In this document: piece after piece, positions 28,448 to 37,714 of the stretch
How positions within the stretch are numbered: the first letter of the stretch is position 1
Layout: each line of letters starts with the position of its first letter
NCBI GenBank assembly: GCA_028284345.1
Contig: JANQRY010000006.1
Coordinates: 310,001 to 374,000, forward strand
From: Hyphococcus sp.
GTDB taxonomy: Bacteria > Pseudomonadota > Alphaproteobacteria > Caulobacterales > Parvularculaceae
Reading direction: 5' to 3'
Length of the DNA stretch: 64,000 nucleotides
Program-made: the position numbers and the translations under genes
Notes under the pieces: model-generated
The model's input: the letters and a program-made list of their open reading frames with translations, nothing else
Databases searched by the model: none
Told to the model about the DNA's origin: nothing

Positions 28448-29698
28448 TCAGGGCAGGATCAATCCGGCGAGCGCGGCGCTCATCAAATTGGAGAGAGACC
28501 CGGCGAGAATGGCGTAGACGCCATATCTGGCGATCTGGTCCATGCGCTCGGGGATCAGCGTTCCGAGACCGCCGAGAAGGATGGCGATGGATGAGAGATT
28601 CGCGAAACCGCATAGAGCGAAGGTGATAATCGCTGCAGCGCGCGGGCTGAACGTGTCCATCTGATTGATGAAACTGAAATAGGCGACAAACTCATTGAGA
28701 ATGAGCTTTTCACCGAACAGCGCGCCGGCCGCTTGCGCCTCTTCCCACGGCACGCTCAGGAGAAACATCAGCGGCGCAAAAATCCAGCCCAGCACTTTCT
28801 GAAAGGAGAGGTCCGGCATCCCGACGAGGCCGCCGACGCCGCCAAGCAGTCCGTTGGCCAGCGCGATCAGGGCGACAAAGGCGAGCAACATGGCGCCGAT
28901 CGTGAGGGCCAGCTTCAATCCGTCCTGTGCGCCGGCGGCGGCGGCCATGAAGATATTCGTGTGCGGACTGCGCTCCTTGGTGATGTCCATGATCGTGAGT
29001 TCCGAATCGTCCCTTTCCGATCCGTCCGGCACGATCAGTTTCGCCATCAGGAGACCGCCCGGGGCGGCCATGAAACTCGCCGCCAGCAGATACTCAAGAT
29101 TGACGCCGAGCGTTGCATAGGCGGCGAGCACCGTGCCGGCCACCGACGCCAGTCCCGACGTCATGACGGCGAAAAGCTGCGGATTGGTGATGCGGCTCAG
29201 GTACGGCTTGATAGCGAGGGGCGCCTCGGTCTGGCCGACGAAAATATTCGCCGCGGCGTTTAGGGACTCCACGGGCCGCGTGCCCACGACGAAGTTCAGA
29301 AAGCCGCCAACGCCCGCAACAACTGCCTGCATCACGCGCAGATGATAAAGAACCGACATCAGGGCGGAAAAGAAAATGATGATCGGCAGGACGTGGATCG
29401 CGAACACCGTGCCGAAGCTGTCGCCGGCGAGCCCGCCGAAGATCATGGCGATGCCTTCATTGGCGTAGCTGAGAATGATCGTCACGCCGTTCGACAGGCC
29501 TTTGATCAGGTCAACGCCGAATGGCGTACGCAGGACAAAAAAGGCGATCCCCGCCTGCAAGGCGAAGGCGCTGAGGACGACGCGGAAATTGATCGCAAGC
29601 CGGTTTTTCGAAAAGGCGATCGCGATCATCAGGATCGCCGCCACGCCCGCAAAGCCAATGGCGCGGCCCTGAAAGAAGTCGAGAACCGTCTCGATCAT
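28448..29698 (-). CDS. Concentrative nucleoside transporter (NupC family)
   Basis: The 416-residue inner-membrane protein belongs to the CNT family, which imports nucleosides with H+ or Na+. It has the N-terminal three-helix region, the gate-like domain, and the nucleoside-binding segments around GQTEAPLAIKPYL and LNEFVAYFSF, where the Glu and Asn residues match the substrate-contacting positions of the family. The C-terminal region contains ALCGFANLSSIAILLGGLGTLIPER, also a family hallmark. No nucleoside catabolic gene is adjacent, so the locus appears as a single gene. Confidence 0.92.
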   Translation of the reverse strand: MIETVLDFFQGRAIGFAGVAAILMIAIAFSKNRLAINFRVVLSAFALQAGIAFFVLRTPFGVDLIKGLSNGVTIILSYANEGIAMIFGGLAGDSFGTVFAIHVLPIIIFFSALMSVLYHLRVMQAVVAGVGGFLNFVVGTRPVESLNAAANIFVGQTEAPLAIKPYLSRITNPQLFAVMTSGLASVAGTVLAAYATLGVNLEYLLAASFMAAPGGLLMAKLIVPDGSERDDSELTIMDITKERSPHTNIFMAAAAGAQDGLKLALTIGAMLLAFVALIALANGLLGGVGGLVGMPDLSFQKVLGWIFAPLMFLLSVPWEEAQAAGALFGEKLILNEFVAYFSFINQMDTFSPRAAAIITFALCGFANLSSIAILLGGLGTLIPERMDQIARYGVYAILAGSLSNLMSAALAGLILP

Positions 29699-29797
29699 GA
29701 AAGACCCTTTTTGATGGCGGCGCCGGACGGCGTCATGGGGCGAGCGAAGACGACTTTAGGAAAGGGAACGCGCGCCGTCTATGTTCGGCAGCGGCGC

Positions 29798-30865
29798 CTA
29801 GGGCGTCATGGAAAAGGCGTCGACGGCGGTTGAGGTTTCCGCGCCGCCTGCTTTCGCCGCGCCGCCGATGACGTAGATCGCATCGCCCACGGCGACCGCG
29901 CCAAGCCCATGACGCGGGCGCGGCATAGCGGCGACGGCGCGCCAGCGGTCAGCGCGTGGATCATACTCCCACGCATCGGCGTAGACGCCGCCGCCGCCGG
30001 GCCCGAAAAATTCCCCGCCGAAAACATAGATCTTGCCGTTAAGCGCCGCGGCGGCGAGGCCGCCTTGCGCTTTCGGCATGGGCCGCGCTTTCTCCCAGCG
30101 ATCGGATAGCGGATCGTAGACCTCGACCGCGGCGGTGTTGCCGTCGCTGACGGTGCGTCCGCCGATGACGTAGAGGACGCCGTTGAGGACGACCCCCGCC
30201 GTTGAATTTCGCGGCGTCGGCAGCGGCGCAAGATCGCGCCATCGATCGGACGCGGCGTCGTAGACCCAGTGCTCGTCCGTATCGATATGATCGGACCAGT
30301 CGCGATTGCGGCTGCCGGATGGGGCGCGTCCGCCGACAACATGAATGAAGCCGCCGAGGGACTGACACACGGCTTCTGCTTGCGGATGGGGCATGGGGCG
30401 CATGGGCGTCCAGGCGCCGTTGATGTCGCCGAGGCGCCAGCAATCGGCGCGCATGCGCCAGCCGCCGCCGGCGTCGCGGGCGAAACCGCCAATGCCGTAG
30501 AGATATCCGTTGTTGTTGACGAGCATCAAATGATGGCGCGGAACGGGCAGGGGCGTCCCGTATCCCCAGGCGTTGGCCGCCGGATCGAACCAGACGGTTT
30601 CGCTCGTCACATTGTAAGGCTCGCCGGGCGCGAGGCCGCCGGCGTTGACGATGATGTTAAAGGGCGTGGGTTTCAGCGTTTTGCCCGCGGCCGAGGCTTT
30701 CCAGAACGGCGCCGGATAAATTTCCTGAACGGGAAACGGCATGTCGGCGCGCGCCGTCCAGGTTCCCGGCCCCTCGACCTCGTGGGAAAGGGCGCGCGGC
30801 ACCGCCAGAAACGCGCCCGTCGCGGCGCCCGCCGCCATCATTTGCCGTCTTGTCAGCCTGCTCAT
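29798..30865 (-). CDS. Tat-exported kelch-repeat protein
   Basis: A 355-residue protein with a twin-arginine signal (SRLTRRQMMAAGAATGAFLAVPRALS), so it is folded before export to the periplasm. At least five kelch blades follow, each with a glycine pair and spaced Tyr/Trp (YGIGGFARDAGGGWR, VVGGRAPS, YVIGGRTVS, YVFGGEFFG, YVIGGAAKAG). These build a beta-propeller. Kelch proteins of this type may bind or isomerise sugars, as in NanM, but no catalytic residues can be assigned, and no sialic-acid gene is near. Confidence 0.87.
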   Translation of the reverse strand: MSRLTRRQMMAAGAATGAFLAVPRALSHEVEGPGTWTARADMPFPVQEIYPAPFWKASAAGKTLKPTPFNIIVNAGGLAPGEPYNVTSETVWFDPAANAWGYGTPLPVPRHHLMLVNNNGYLYGIGGFARDAGGGWRMRADCWRLGDINGAWTPMRPMPHPQAEAVCQSLGGFIHVVGGRAPSGSRNRDWSDHIDTDEHWVYDAASDRWRDLAPLPTPRNSTAGVVLNGVLYVIGGRTVSDGNTAAVEVYDPLSDRWEKARPMPKAQGGLAAAALNGKIYVFGGEFFGPGGGGVYADAWEYDPRADRWRAVAAMPRPRHGLGAVAVGDAIYVIGGAAKAGGAETSTAVDAFSMTP

Positions 30866-31165
30866 AAGCGCCCCCCGCTGCGCGACCTAACGCCGTTCCA
30901 AAGACCTGTCCGGATCGCCCCCGGCGCGGTCGGTGCGGCGTTTTCTCCACAGGCGCTCAAAAATACCGCAGAACCCATTGAGATGGCGTGCATTTTTTGC
31001 AGCAGATTCACCTTGCCCCCCGGGTGGCTCATTTCGGGCAGTCTAACCGAACGGAAAGGGGGAATAAACAACGCGCTGAGCCCCCTCTCCCGCTTGGCTT
31101 GAAGGCCCGCGAATGCTAAGCCGAGGGACCGAATTTCCAACCGATTCCAAAGGCTTCTTCCACAA
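30866..31165. other. Intergenic region upstream of gyrA
   Basis: The 300 bases between the divergent kelch gene and gyrA hold no convincing gene. A minus-strand frame here has a poor composition and no homology that I recognise. The sequence is relatively rich in pyrimidine tracts near the gyrA start; I could not identify a firm -35/-10 pair or operator, although the gyrA promoter must lie here. Confidence 0.5.
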
Positions 31166-33922
31166 ATGGCGGACGACAAAGACGACAATGATTCCGATCA
31201 CAACGGATCGGAAGAGGGCGGCCCGATAGGCGATCCCGGCGTTTCCTCGATTTCCATCGAAGACGAAATGCGCCGGTCCTATCTCGACTATGCGATGAGC
31301 GTCATCGTCAGCCGCGCGATCCCCGACGTACGCGACGGTCTAAAGCCCGTGCACCGGCGCATCCTGTGGTCGATGCACGAAAACAAATATTTCTGGGATC
31401 GTCCGTATAAAAAGTCGGCCCGCGTCGTCGGCGACGTCATCGGTAAATATCACCCCCATGGCGATCAGGCGGTTTATGACGCGTTGGTGCGCCTGGCGCA
31501 GGATTTTTCCATGCGACTGCCGCTGCTCGACGGGCAGGGCAATTTCGGCTCCATCGACGGCGATCCGCCGGCGGCCATGCGCTACACCGAAGTGCGCATG
31601 GGCAAGCCGGCCGCGGCGATTCTTGAAGACATTGAAAAAGACACGGTTCCGTTTCAGGCGAACTATGACGGCTCGGAAAAGGAACCGCTGGTGCTGCCGG
31701 CCCGGTTCCCGAACCTTTTGGTCAACGGCGCGGGCGGCATCGCCGTCGGCATGGCGACGAATATTCCGCCGCACAATCTCGGCGAAATTGTCGACGCGAC
31801 CGTTGCGATGATCGAAAACCCGTCGATCACGGACGATGAGCTGATTGAAATTGTGCCGGGTCCGGACTTTCCGACTTCCGGCACCATCCTCGGCCGGGCC
31901 GGCTCCAAGGCCGCGCTGCTCTTGGGCCGCGGCTCGGTCGTCATGCGCGGGCGCGCAACCATCGATGAAATCCGTAAGGACCGCTACGGCATCGTCATTA
32001 CGGAAATTCCCTATCAGGTGAACAAGGCGCTGATGATCGAGCGCATTGCGGAGCTGGTGCGCGACAAAAAGATCGAAGGCATCGCCGACATTCGCGACGA
32101 ATCGAACCGTGAAGGCATTCGCGTCGTTGTCGAACTGCGCCGGGATGCCGCCGCGGACGTCGTGCTCAATCAGCTTTACCGGCACTCGCAGCTTCAGACG
32201 AGTTTCAGCGTCAACATGCTGGCCTTGAATGGCGGGCGCCCGCAGCAGATGACGCTGCGCGACGTGCTTTCGTCTTTCATTGAGTTCCGCGAGGAAGTCG
32301 TCACCAGACGGACGAAATTCGATCTCGCCAAGGCGCGCGACCGGGCCCATATCCTGGTCGGCCTCGCGATCGCCGTCGCCAATATCGACGACGTTGTCGC
32401 GCTGATCCGCAAGGCGCCGGACCCGGCGACCGCCAAGGAACAGTTGATGGCCCGCGATTGGCCGGCGAAAGACTTGGCGCCGCTGGTCGCGCTCGTCGCC
32501 GATCCGCGACATATGATGACCGACGGCGGCACGTTGAAACTGTCCGAAGAGCAGGCAAAAGCGATCCTCGATCTGCGCCTGCAGCGCCTCACCGCTCTTG
32601 GCCGCGACGAAATCGGCGACGAGCTGAAAGGGCTCGCCGACAAGATTGCGGACTATCTCGACATCCTGCGCCGGCGCGATCGCGTCATGCAGATCATCAC
32701 CGATGAACTGAAGGTCGTGCGCGATGAGTTTGCGACGCCTCGGCGGACAGAGATCGTCGAGGCCGAAGGCGAGGTCGAGGACGAGGACCTCATCGCCCAG
32801 GAAGACATGGTCGTGACGGTAACCCATTCCGGCTATGTGAAACGGACGGCGCTTTCGACCTATCGCGCGCAAAAGCGCGGCGGCAAGGGGCGCGCCGGCA
32901 TGAAGTTCAAGGACGAGGATTTCGTCAACCAGCTGTTCGTCGGCAATACGCACACGCCGCTGCTGTTTTTCACGAATACCGGCATGTCCTACAAAATGAA
33001 GTTGTGGCGGTTGCCGGAGGGCGCGCCGACCTCCCGGGGCAAGGCGTTTGTCAATTTGTTGCCGCTCGGCCCTGACGAGCGCGTGACGAACATCTTGCCG
33101 CTGCCAGAAGACGAGGATTCCTGGGAGCAGCTGCAGATCATGTTTGCAACACGGTCGGGCGGCGTTCGCCGCAACAAGCTTTCCGACTTCCAGCGGGTCA
33201 ACCGCAACGGCAAGATCGCCATGAAGCTCGATGAAGGCGACGCCATTATCGGCGTGCAGATCTGCCGCGAGGATGAGGACGTGTTGCTGACGACGGCGAC
33301 AGGGCACTGCATTCGCTTCCCGGTCGACGTCGTGCGCGTCTTTGCCGGACGAACCTCAACAGGCGTGCGCGGCATCAAGCTCGACAAGGGCAACCACGTC
33401 ATCTCCATGGCGATCCTGCATCACGTGGAAACGTCGTCGGAAGACGCGAAAGCCTATCTGAAACACGCCGCGGCCATGCGCCGCGCCGCGGGTGAGGACA
33501 ATATCGACGATCCGGAGGATACCGACACGCCGGACGTCGCCATCAGTCAGGAGCGGATCGCGGAGCTTGGCGCGCGGGAACAATTCGTGCTTGCCGTCAC
33601 CGAGAACGGCTACGGCAAGCGCACCTCGTCATATGAATACAGGACCTCCGGGCGCGGCGGCAAAGGCATCATCGCCATCCAGACGACGGAGCGGAACGGC
33701 GAGGTCGTCGCTTCGTTCCCGGTCGAGGAGACCGATCAACTGATGCTCGTGACCGATGGCGGCCAGCTTATCCGCACGCCGGTCGACGGCATTCGCATCG
33801 CCGGGCGCAACACCCAGGGGGTGACGATCTTCAAAACCCGCGAGGGCGAACGGGTCGTGTCGGTCGGGCGCATTGAAGACGCGGACGCCGATGATGAAGA
33901 TGAGGACGGCGAGGATGGTTAA
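31166..33922 (+). CDS. gyrA: DNA gyrase subunit A
   Basis: At 918 residues this is complete GyrA, the DNA-breaking subunit of gyrase. The catalytic tyrosine is Y140 in [11 protein letters not shown]. The GyrA box appears as [10 protein letters not shown] in the C-terminal pinwheel, which wraps DNA and allows negative supercoiling and sets it apart from ParC. The N-terminus carries an acidic extension of about 28 residues. In the quinolone pocket [11 protein letters not shown]101 sits where E. coli has Ser83, and D105 matches Asp87. The stop overlaps the coaD start by eight bases. Confidence 0.97.
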   Translation: MADDKDDNDSDHNGSEEGGPIGDPGVSSISIEDEMRRSYLDYAMSVIVSRAIPDVRDGLKPVHRRILWSMHENKYFWDRPYKKSARVVGDVIGKYHPHGDQAVYDALVRLAQDFSMRLPLLDGQGNFGSIDGDPPAAMRYTEVRMGKPAAAILEDIEKDTVPFQANYDGSEKEPLVLPARFPNLLVNGAGGIAVGMATNIPPHNLGEIVDATVAMIENPSITDDELIEIVPGPDFPTSGTILGRAGSKAALLLGRGSVVMRGRATIDEIRKDRYGIVITEIPYQVNKALMIERIAELVRDKKIEGIADIRDESNREGIRVVVELRRDAAADVVLNQLYRHSQLQTSFSVNMLALNGGRPQQMTLRDVLSSFIEFREEVVTRRTKFDLAKARDRAHILVGLAIAVANIDDVVALIRKAPDPATAKEQLMARDWPAKDLAPLVALVADPRHMMTDGGTLKLSEEQAKAILDLRLQRLTALGRDEIGDELKGLADKIADYLDILRRRDRVMQIITDELKVVRDEFATPRRTEIVEAEGEVEDEDLIAQEDMVVTVTHSGYVKRTALSTYRAQKRGGKGRAGMKFKDEDFVNQLFVGNTHTPLLFFTNTGMSYKMKLWRLPEGAPTSRGKAFVNLLPLGPDERVTNILPLPEDEDSWEQLQIMFATRSGGVRRNKLSDFQRVNRNGKIAMKLDEGDAIIGVQICREDEDVLLTTATGHCIRFPVDVVRVFAGRTSTGVRGIKLDKGNHVISMAILHHVETSSEDAKAYLKHAAAMRRAAGEDNIDDPEDTDTPDVAISQERIAELGAREQFVLAVTENGYGKRTSSYEYRTSGRGGKGIIAIQTTERNGEVVASFPVEETDQLMLVTDGGQLIRTPVDGIRIAGRNTQGVTIFKTREGERVVSVGRIEDADADDEDEDGEDG

Positions 33923-34412
33923 ACGCCGCGGCCTTTATCCCGGGACCTTCGATCCCCTAACCCTTGGTCACGTCGATATTATCGAACGCGCGGTGAAACT
34001 CGTTGACGAACTCGTCGTCGGCGTCGCCATCAATCGCGACAAGGGCCCGCTTTTCACCCTCGAAGAACGCGTCGCCATGGTCGAGCGCGAAATGAAGCCG
34101 ATCGCCAAGGCGAGCGGCGTTTCCATCAAAGTGACGCCGTTTGAAAACCTGCTGATGCAGTTCGCGGAAGAACAGAACGCCACGGTCATCGTTCGCGGCC
34201 TGCGCGCCGTTTCCGATTTCGAATATGAGTTTCAGATGGTCGGCATGAACCAGGCGCTCAACGACGACATCGAAACGGTGTTCCTGATGGCGGACGCGCG
34301 ATACCAGTCCATCGCCTCGCGCCTCGTGAAGGAGATCGCCCGCCTCAATGGCGACATTGCTTCTTTCGTGCCGGCGCATGTGAGCGAGGCGCTGAAAAAG
34401 AAATTCCAGTAG
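33915..34412 (+). CDS. coaD: Phosphopantetheine adenylyltransferase
   Basis: The 165-residue enzyme makes dephospho-CoA from 4'-phosphopantetheine and ATP. The nucleotidyltransferase motif [17 protein letters not shown] includes the T/HxGH catalytic site, and [17 protein letters not shown] and the ISSxx(V/L)KE-like [10 protein letters not shown] near the C-terminus are family signatures. The frame opens earlier, inside gyrA, but the ATG at 33915 has a GAGG-rich site upstream and gives a normal length. It overlaps gyrA by eight bases. The pantothenate genes further along the window feed the same CoA pathway. Confidence 0.95.
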   Translation: MVKRRGLYPGTFDPLTLGHVDIIERAVKLVDELVVGVAINRDKGPLFTLEERVAMVEREMKPIAKASGVSIKVTPFENLLMQFAEEQNATVIVRGLRAVSDFEYEFQMVGMNQALNDDIETVFLMADARYQSIASRLVKEIARLNGDIASFVPAHVSEALKKKFQ

Positions 34413-34483
34413 TCCGCCGATTTCGCCAACGTCTGCGCGTTTTCTTCGCAGCAGCGACATAACGGTTTGGAAAGGATGGCCAC

Positions 34484-34900
34484 ATGGCGAAGATTTCAGG
34501 AAGATGTCTTTGCGGGGCCGTCCGCTACGAGGGCGACGTCGAACCCATTTTCATGGGCAACTGCCACTGCACCGACTGCCGGAAATCAAGTGGATCCGGA
34601 CATATGGCGCTGATATCAGTCCCGGAAACAGCCATTGCGATAACGGGTGAGGTAAAGGCGTATGAACTCAAGGCCGATTCCGGCGCCGTGATGACGCACA
34701 ATTTTTGCCCCAATTGCGGCTCACAAATGTTTATGAAGAACCTGACCATGCCGGGCGTTATGGTGCTCGTCGCCGCGACCCTTGACGACCCGGAAATTTA
34801 CAAACCGACGGTGACTGTTTATGCATCGCGCGCGCTCAGCTGGGACAAGCCGCATCCCGGCACCGAGAAATTTGACGAAATGCCGCCAATGGGCGGCTAG
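34484..34900 (+). CDS. GFA family protein (glutathione-dependent formaldehyde-activating-like)
   Basis: A 138-residue zinc protein with the GFA fold: GRCLCGAVRYEG, NCHCTDCRKSSG and FCPNCGSQMF supply the conserved cysteines for two zinc sites. The founding member accelerates adduct formation between formaldehyde and glutathione, but most family members have no proven activity. The ATG is well placed after GGAAAGGATGGCC. It precedes the cyclophilin pair by 19 bases and may be co-transcribed with it. Confidence 0.88.
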   Translation: MAKISGRCLCGAVRYEGDVEPIFMGNCHCTDCRKSSGSGHMALISVPETAIAITGEVKAYELKADSGAVMTHNFCPNCGSQMFMKNLTMPGVMVLVAATLDDPEIYKPTVTVYASRALSWDKPHPGTEKFDEMPPMGG

Positions 34901-34919
34901 GCAAACGGGAATAATGGCC

Positions 34920-35813
34920 ATGCGTATCTTAACTGTTTCGATTGCGGCGGGGCTCGCGGGTCTTGCGCCGGCGCTTGCGGACGATGATGCGCCGGCGGGA
35001 CCGACGCCGCAGCAAATCGTGGAAAACGCGCCGGCCGACGTCTGGCGGCCGATTGATCCGGAAAACGTCATTTACATGGATTTGCCCGCGGGCACGGTCA
35101 TTATTGAAATGCGACCAGACCTTGCGCCGGTCCATGCGCAACGGATCCGGGAACTCGTCCGGGAGGGTTTTTACAACGGCCTCCGGTTTCATCGCGTCAT
35201 CGAAGGGTTCATGGCCCAGGGCGGCGATCCGAAAGGCGACGGGACGGGTGGTTCGGACAAACCGGACCTGCCTGGCGAGTTCGTTCGCGACACCAGCGAG
35301 GTTGAAGGGTTTCGCGTCATCGGCCGCGACCGGATTGCGCCGCGGGTCGGTTATATTGACGGCATGCCCGTCGGGGCGCAGCCGGAATCCCTGCGCACGT
35401 TCACCACGGCCGCGCGCGTCAATCTCTGGCCGCTGCATTGTCCCGGCGTCATGTCCATGGCGCGGGCGACCGACCCGAACAGCGCCAACAGCCAGTTCTT
35501 TTTGATGATCGGCGACTCGCGCCTCAATCTCGACAAACGATACACGGCGTGGGGCTGGATCGTTGACGGGTTTGAAGCGACCCGGCGCATTTCCCGCGGC
35601 GAACCGCCGCCGCGCCCGACGCCGATCATGCGCGTGCGCGTCGCTTCGGATATTCCGGCCTCGGAACGTCGCGACATCGAGATCATGCGCACCGACAGCG
35701 AGACATTCATGCGATATCTGAAACGCCGGGGCGATGTTGACGAGACAGGCTACGTCAAGGACATCTGCGACATCAAAGTGCCGGCGCGCGTAGACGGGAA
35801 AATAGAACGATGA
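34920..35813 (+). CDS. Exported cyclophilin-type peptidyl-prolyl isomerase
   Basis: The 297-residue protein has a cleavable signal peptide (MRILTVSIAAGLAGLAPALAD), so it works in the periplasm. The cyclophilin core has FHRVIEGFMAQGGDP, NSQFFLMIGD and YTAWGWIVDG. About 60 residues are inserted between the two halves of the core (after TSEVEGFRVIG and before MSMARATD), and a C-terminal extension of about 60 residues with several acidic and arginine residues follows. The ATG at 34920 has GGGA nine bases upstream; another ATG six bases earlier is possible. Its stop overlaps the following cyclophilin gene by 4 bases. Confidence 0.88.
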   Translation: MRILTVSIAAGLAGLAPALADDDAPAGPTPQQIVENAPADVWRPIDPENVIYMDLPAGTVIIEMRPDLAPVHAQRIRELVREGFYNGLRFHRVIEGFMAQGGDPKGDGTGGSDKPDLPGEFVRDTSEVEGFRVIGRDRIAPRVGYIDGMPVGAQPESLRTFTTAARVNLWPLHCPGVMSMARATDPNSANSQFFLMIGDSRLNLDKRYTAWGWIVDGFEATRRISRGEPPPRPTPIMRVRVASDIPASERRDIEIMRTDSETFMRYLKRRGDVDETGYVKDICDIKVPARVDGKIER

Positions 35814-36259
35814 GCGAAAAACTGATTTTGAAGCTGGACACCGGCGATGTCACCATCGAGTTGATGCCGGACAAGGCGCCGAACCACGTGGCGCGGATAA
35901 AAGAACTTGCCGAGGAAGGCTTTTACGACGGCGTCAAACTGCACCGCGTCATTGACGGGTTCATGGCGCAGATGGGTTGTCCGAGGGGCAACGGCACGGG
36001 CGGCTCCGACAAGCCGAACCTCGCCGCCGAGTTCAACGACGTCACCCATCAGCGCGGGGTCTGCTCCATGGCCCGGGCGCAGGATCCGGACAGCGCTAAC
36101 AGCCAGTTTTTCATCTGCTTTGACGACGCGTCCTTTCTCGACGGCCAATACACGGCCTGGGGCCAGGTTGTCGACGGCATGGAAAACGTCGACGCCGCCG
36201 CCCGCGGCGAACCGCCGGCAAACCCTACAAAAATTATCTCCATGCGGGTCGCCGCCTGA
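35810..36259 (+). CDS. ppiB: Cytoplasmic cyclophilin-type peptidyl-prolyl isomerase
   Basis: A compact 149-residue cyclophilin without a signal peptide. It has LHRVIDGFMAQMGCPRGNGTGG, ARAQDPDSANSQFFICF and YTAWGQVVDGM, the catalytic arginine being in HRV. It isomerises Xaa-Pro bonds in the cytosol. The start overlaps the exported paralogue (ATGA), so cytosolic and periplasmic versions are made from one message, presumably after a gene duplication. Confidence 0.93.
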   Translation: MSEKLILKLDTGDVTIELMPDKAPNHVARIKELAEEGFYDGVKLHRVIDGFMAQMGCPRGNGTGGSDKPNLAAEFNDVTHQRGVCSMARAQDPDSANSQFFICFDDASFLDGQYTAWGQVVDGMENVDAAARGEPPANPTKIISMRVAA

Positions 36260-36275
36260 GATCGTCGTGAAGAGG

Positions 36276-36293
36276 TCGTCATAAAACTGTGAC
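36276..36293 (+). promoter_or_regulatory. Candidate PhoB box
   Basis: TCGTCATAAAACTGTGAC fits the 18-base Pho box made of two 7-base CTGTCAT-like repeats separated by four A/T bases. The core GTCATAAAACTGT is identical to the recalled E. coli pstS Pho box over 13 bases. It lies 155 bases upstream of a PiT-like transporter gene and directly downstream of ppiB. The distance is long, so the transcription start would be in the GC-rich stretch 36300-36440. Confidence 0.6.
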
Positions 36294-36448
36294 AATAATG
36301 CGGGATGGACATTCGTCCTTCTCGTGAGGGCGGGTTTTACGCTGCGACACTTGCCGCTCGCCGCATTGGCGGCCGTGGGGCAAGGACTGGCGTCGACGAC
36401 GCTGCGAGGTGTTTTCTGCGCAGCGCCAACATCTAGCGGGGCCGGCGC

Positions 36449-37696
36449 ATGCAATTCGATCTCAGCATTTTTGCGATTATCGGTTTCATCCTTGCTGCAT
36501 ACGCCGTCGTAGGGAACGACGCGCTGCAAACGCTGGGCACGTTTATCAACTCCAACCGCCGCGTGCCCTGGTGGGCGCTGTTTCTGTTCGCCGCGACGAT
36601 TTTGGTCGTCGTTTTCTTTTTCGGCTACGTCACCGACGGCGGCGAACTGCGCAATCCCGACGGCAGCCCAAAGGCGTTGTGCGATTTCAGCGTCGGTTGC
36701 GACACGTCCTACGGGCGTCTGGGCAACACCGAAAAATATCCGCTGTTCGACCCCCAATGGTATCACACGCTGCCGCCCCTGATGCTGCTCGTCCTGACGC
36801 GCTTCGGCATCCCGGTGTCAACGACCTTCATGGTGCTCACGATTTTCGCCACCATGGCCGGCCTCAGTTCTATGCTGCAAAAATCACTGATCGGATACGG
36901 CCTCGCTTTCGTCGTCGGCGTTGCGATTTACGTTGTGTTGTCGAGAACGCTCGAACAGTTCTTCCGCCGAACCGAACATCAGCAACACGCGCCGGTCTGG
37001 GTCCTCTTGCAATGGGTGACGACGGCGTATCTCTGGTCGGTCTGGCTGATGCAGGACTTCGCCAACATCTTCATCTTCCTGCCTCGCGGCGACGGCGTAA
37101 CGCCGGGCTCGGGACTGAACCCGGCGGAAGCGATCGCCGCGGTCGGCGTCACCGTCCTGTTGCTCGGCTACACCTTCTGGAACCGGGGCGGCCCGGTGCA
37201 GCGGATCCTTCAGACCAAGACATCCGTTAAGGACATTCGCTCGGCGACGATCATCGACTTCACCTACGCGTCGCTTCTGTTTTACTTCAAGGAACTGAAC
37301 GACATTCCGATGTCGACCACCTGGGTCTTTCTTGGGCTTATCGCCGGGCGCGAATACGCTTTCGCTATTACGACGCGGGCGATCAGTTTCATGCGCACCG
37401 CGCGCGTGACCATGTCGGACTTGTCAAAGGCGTTTATCGGGCTTGTCATCTCCGTCGATATGGCGCGCGGCCTTCCCTGGCTGGCGCAAGGATTTGAAGG
37501 GGAGGGCGTGTTTCAGCCGCCGCCCCTGGCCGCACTGGCGCCGACGCCGAGTTTCGCGTGGTTTCTCATCATCATCAATTTGATGCTGATCCCGGTGGCG
37601 ATTTACCTGGCGCGCAATACGGTCCTGCGCATGGGCGCGCTGTTCGCCATTTACGTGGTCGCCGCCGCCGCCTTCATGCTGATGCCCATCGCTTAA
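36449..37696 (+). CDS. Divergent PiT-like (inorganic phosphate transporter family) membrane protein
   Basis: A 415-residue protein with about ten membrane segments. It shows internal duplication like PiT transporters: VGNDALQTLGTF (22-32) and PVSTTF (122-127) in the first half mirror QDFANIFIF (202-210) and PMSTTW (287-292) in the second. In true PiT proteins these are G-x-N-D-x-A-N and P-(V/I)-STT-H, so the Asp and STT cores survive but the His is lost. An extra loop with two cysteines (C78, C84) follows helix 2. A Pho box lies upstream. Phosphate transport is an inference from these features; the family assignment is distant. Confidence 0.65.
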   Translation: MQFDLSIFAIIGFILAAYAVVGNDALQTLGTFINSNRRVPWWALFLFAATILVVVFFFGYVTDGGELRNPDGSPKALCDFSVGCDTSYGRLGNTEKYPLFDPQWYHTLPPLMLLVLTRFGIPVSTTFMVLTIFATMAGLSSMLQKSLIGYGLAFVVGVAIYVVLSRTLEQFFRRTEHQQHAPVWVLLQWVTTAYLWSVWLMQDFANIFIFLPRGDGVTPGSGLNPAEAIAAVGVTVLLLGYTFWNRGGPVQRILQTKTSVKDIRSATIIDFTYASLLFYFKELNDIPMSTTWVFLGLIAGREYAFAITTRAISFMRTARVTMSDLSKAFIGLVISVDMARGLPWLAQGFEGEGVFQPPPLAALAPTPSFAWFLIIINLMLIPVAIYLARNTVLRMGALFAIYVVAAAAFMLMPIA

Positions 37697-37714
37697 GGCT
37701 CTGGCGCGCCGTCG

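Noticed and set aside
29798-30865. Kelch protein as N-acetylneuraminate epimerase (NanM)
   Set aside because: Only the propeller repeats support it; no sialic-acid genes are nearby, and the Tat signal differs from NanM.
30862-31188. A 108-codon minus-strand frame upstream of gyrA
   Set aside because: No ribosome site, low-complexity composition, overlaps the gyrA promoter region and matches no family known to me.
31340-33307. A 655-codon minus-strand frame inside gyrA
   Set aside because: Shadow of the gyrA reading frame, rich in Arg, Ala and Asp, without recognisable motifs.
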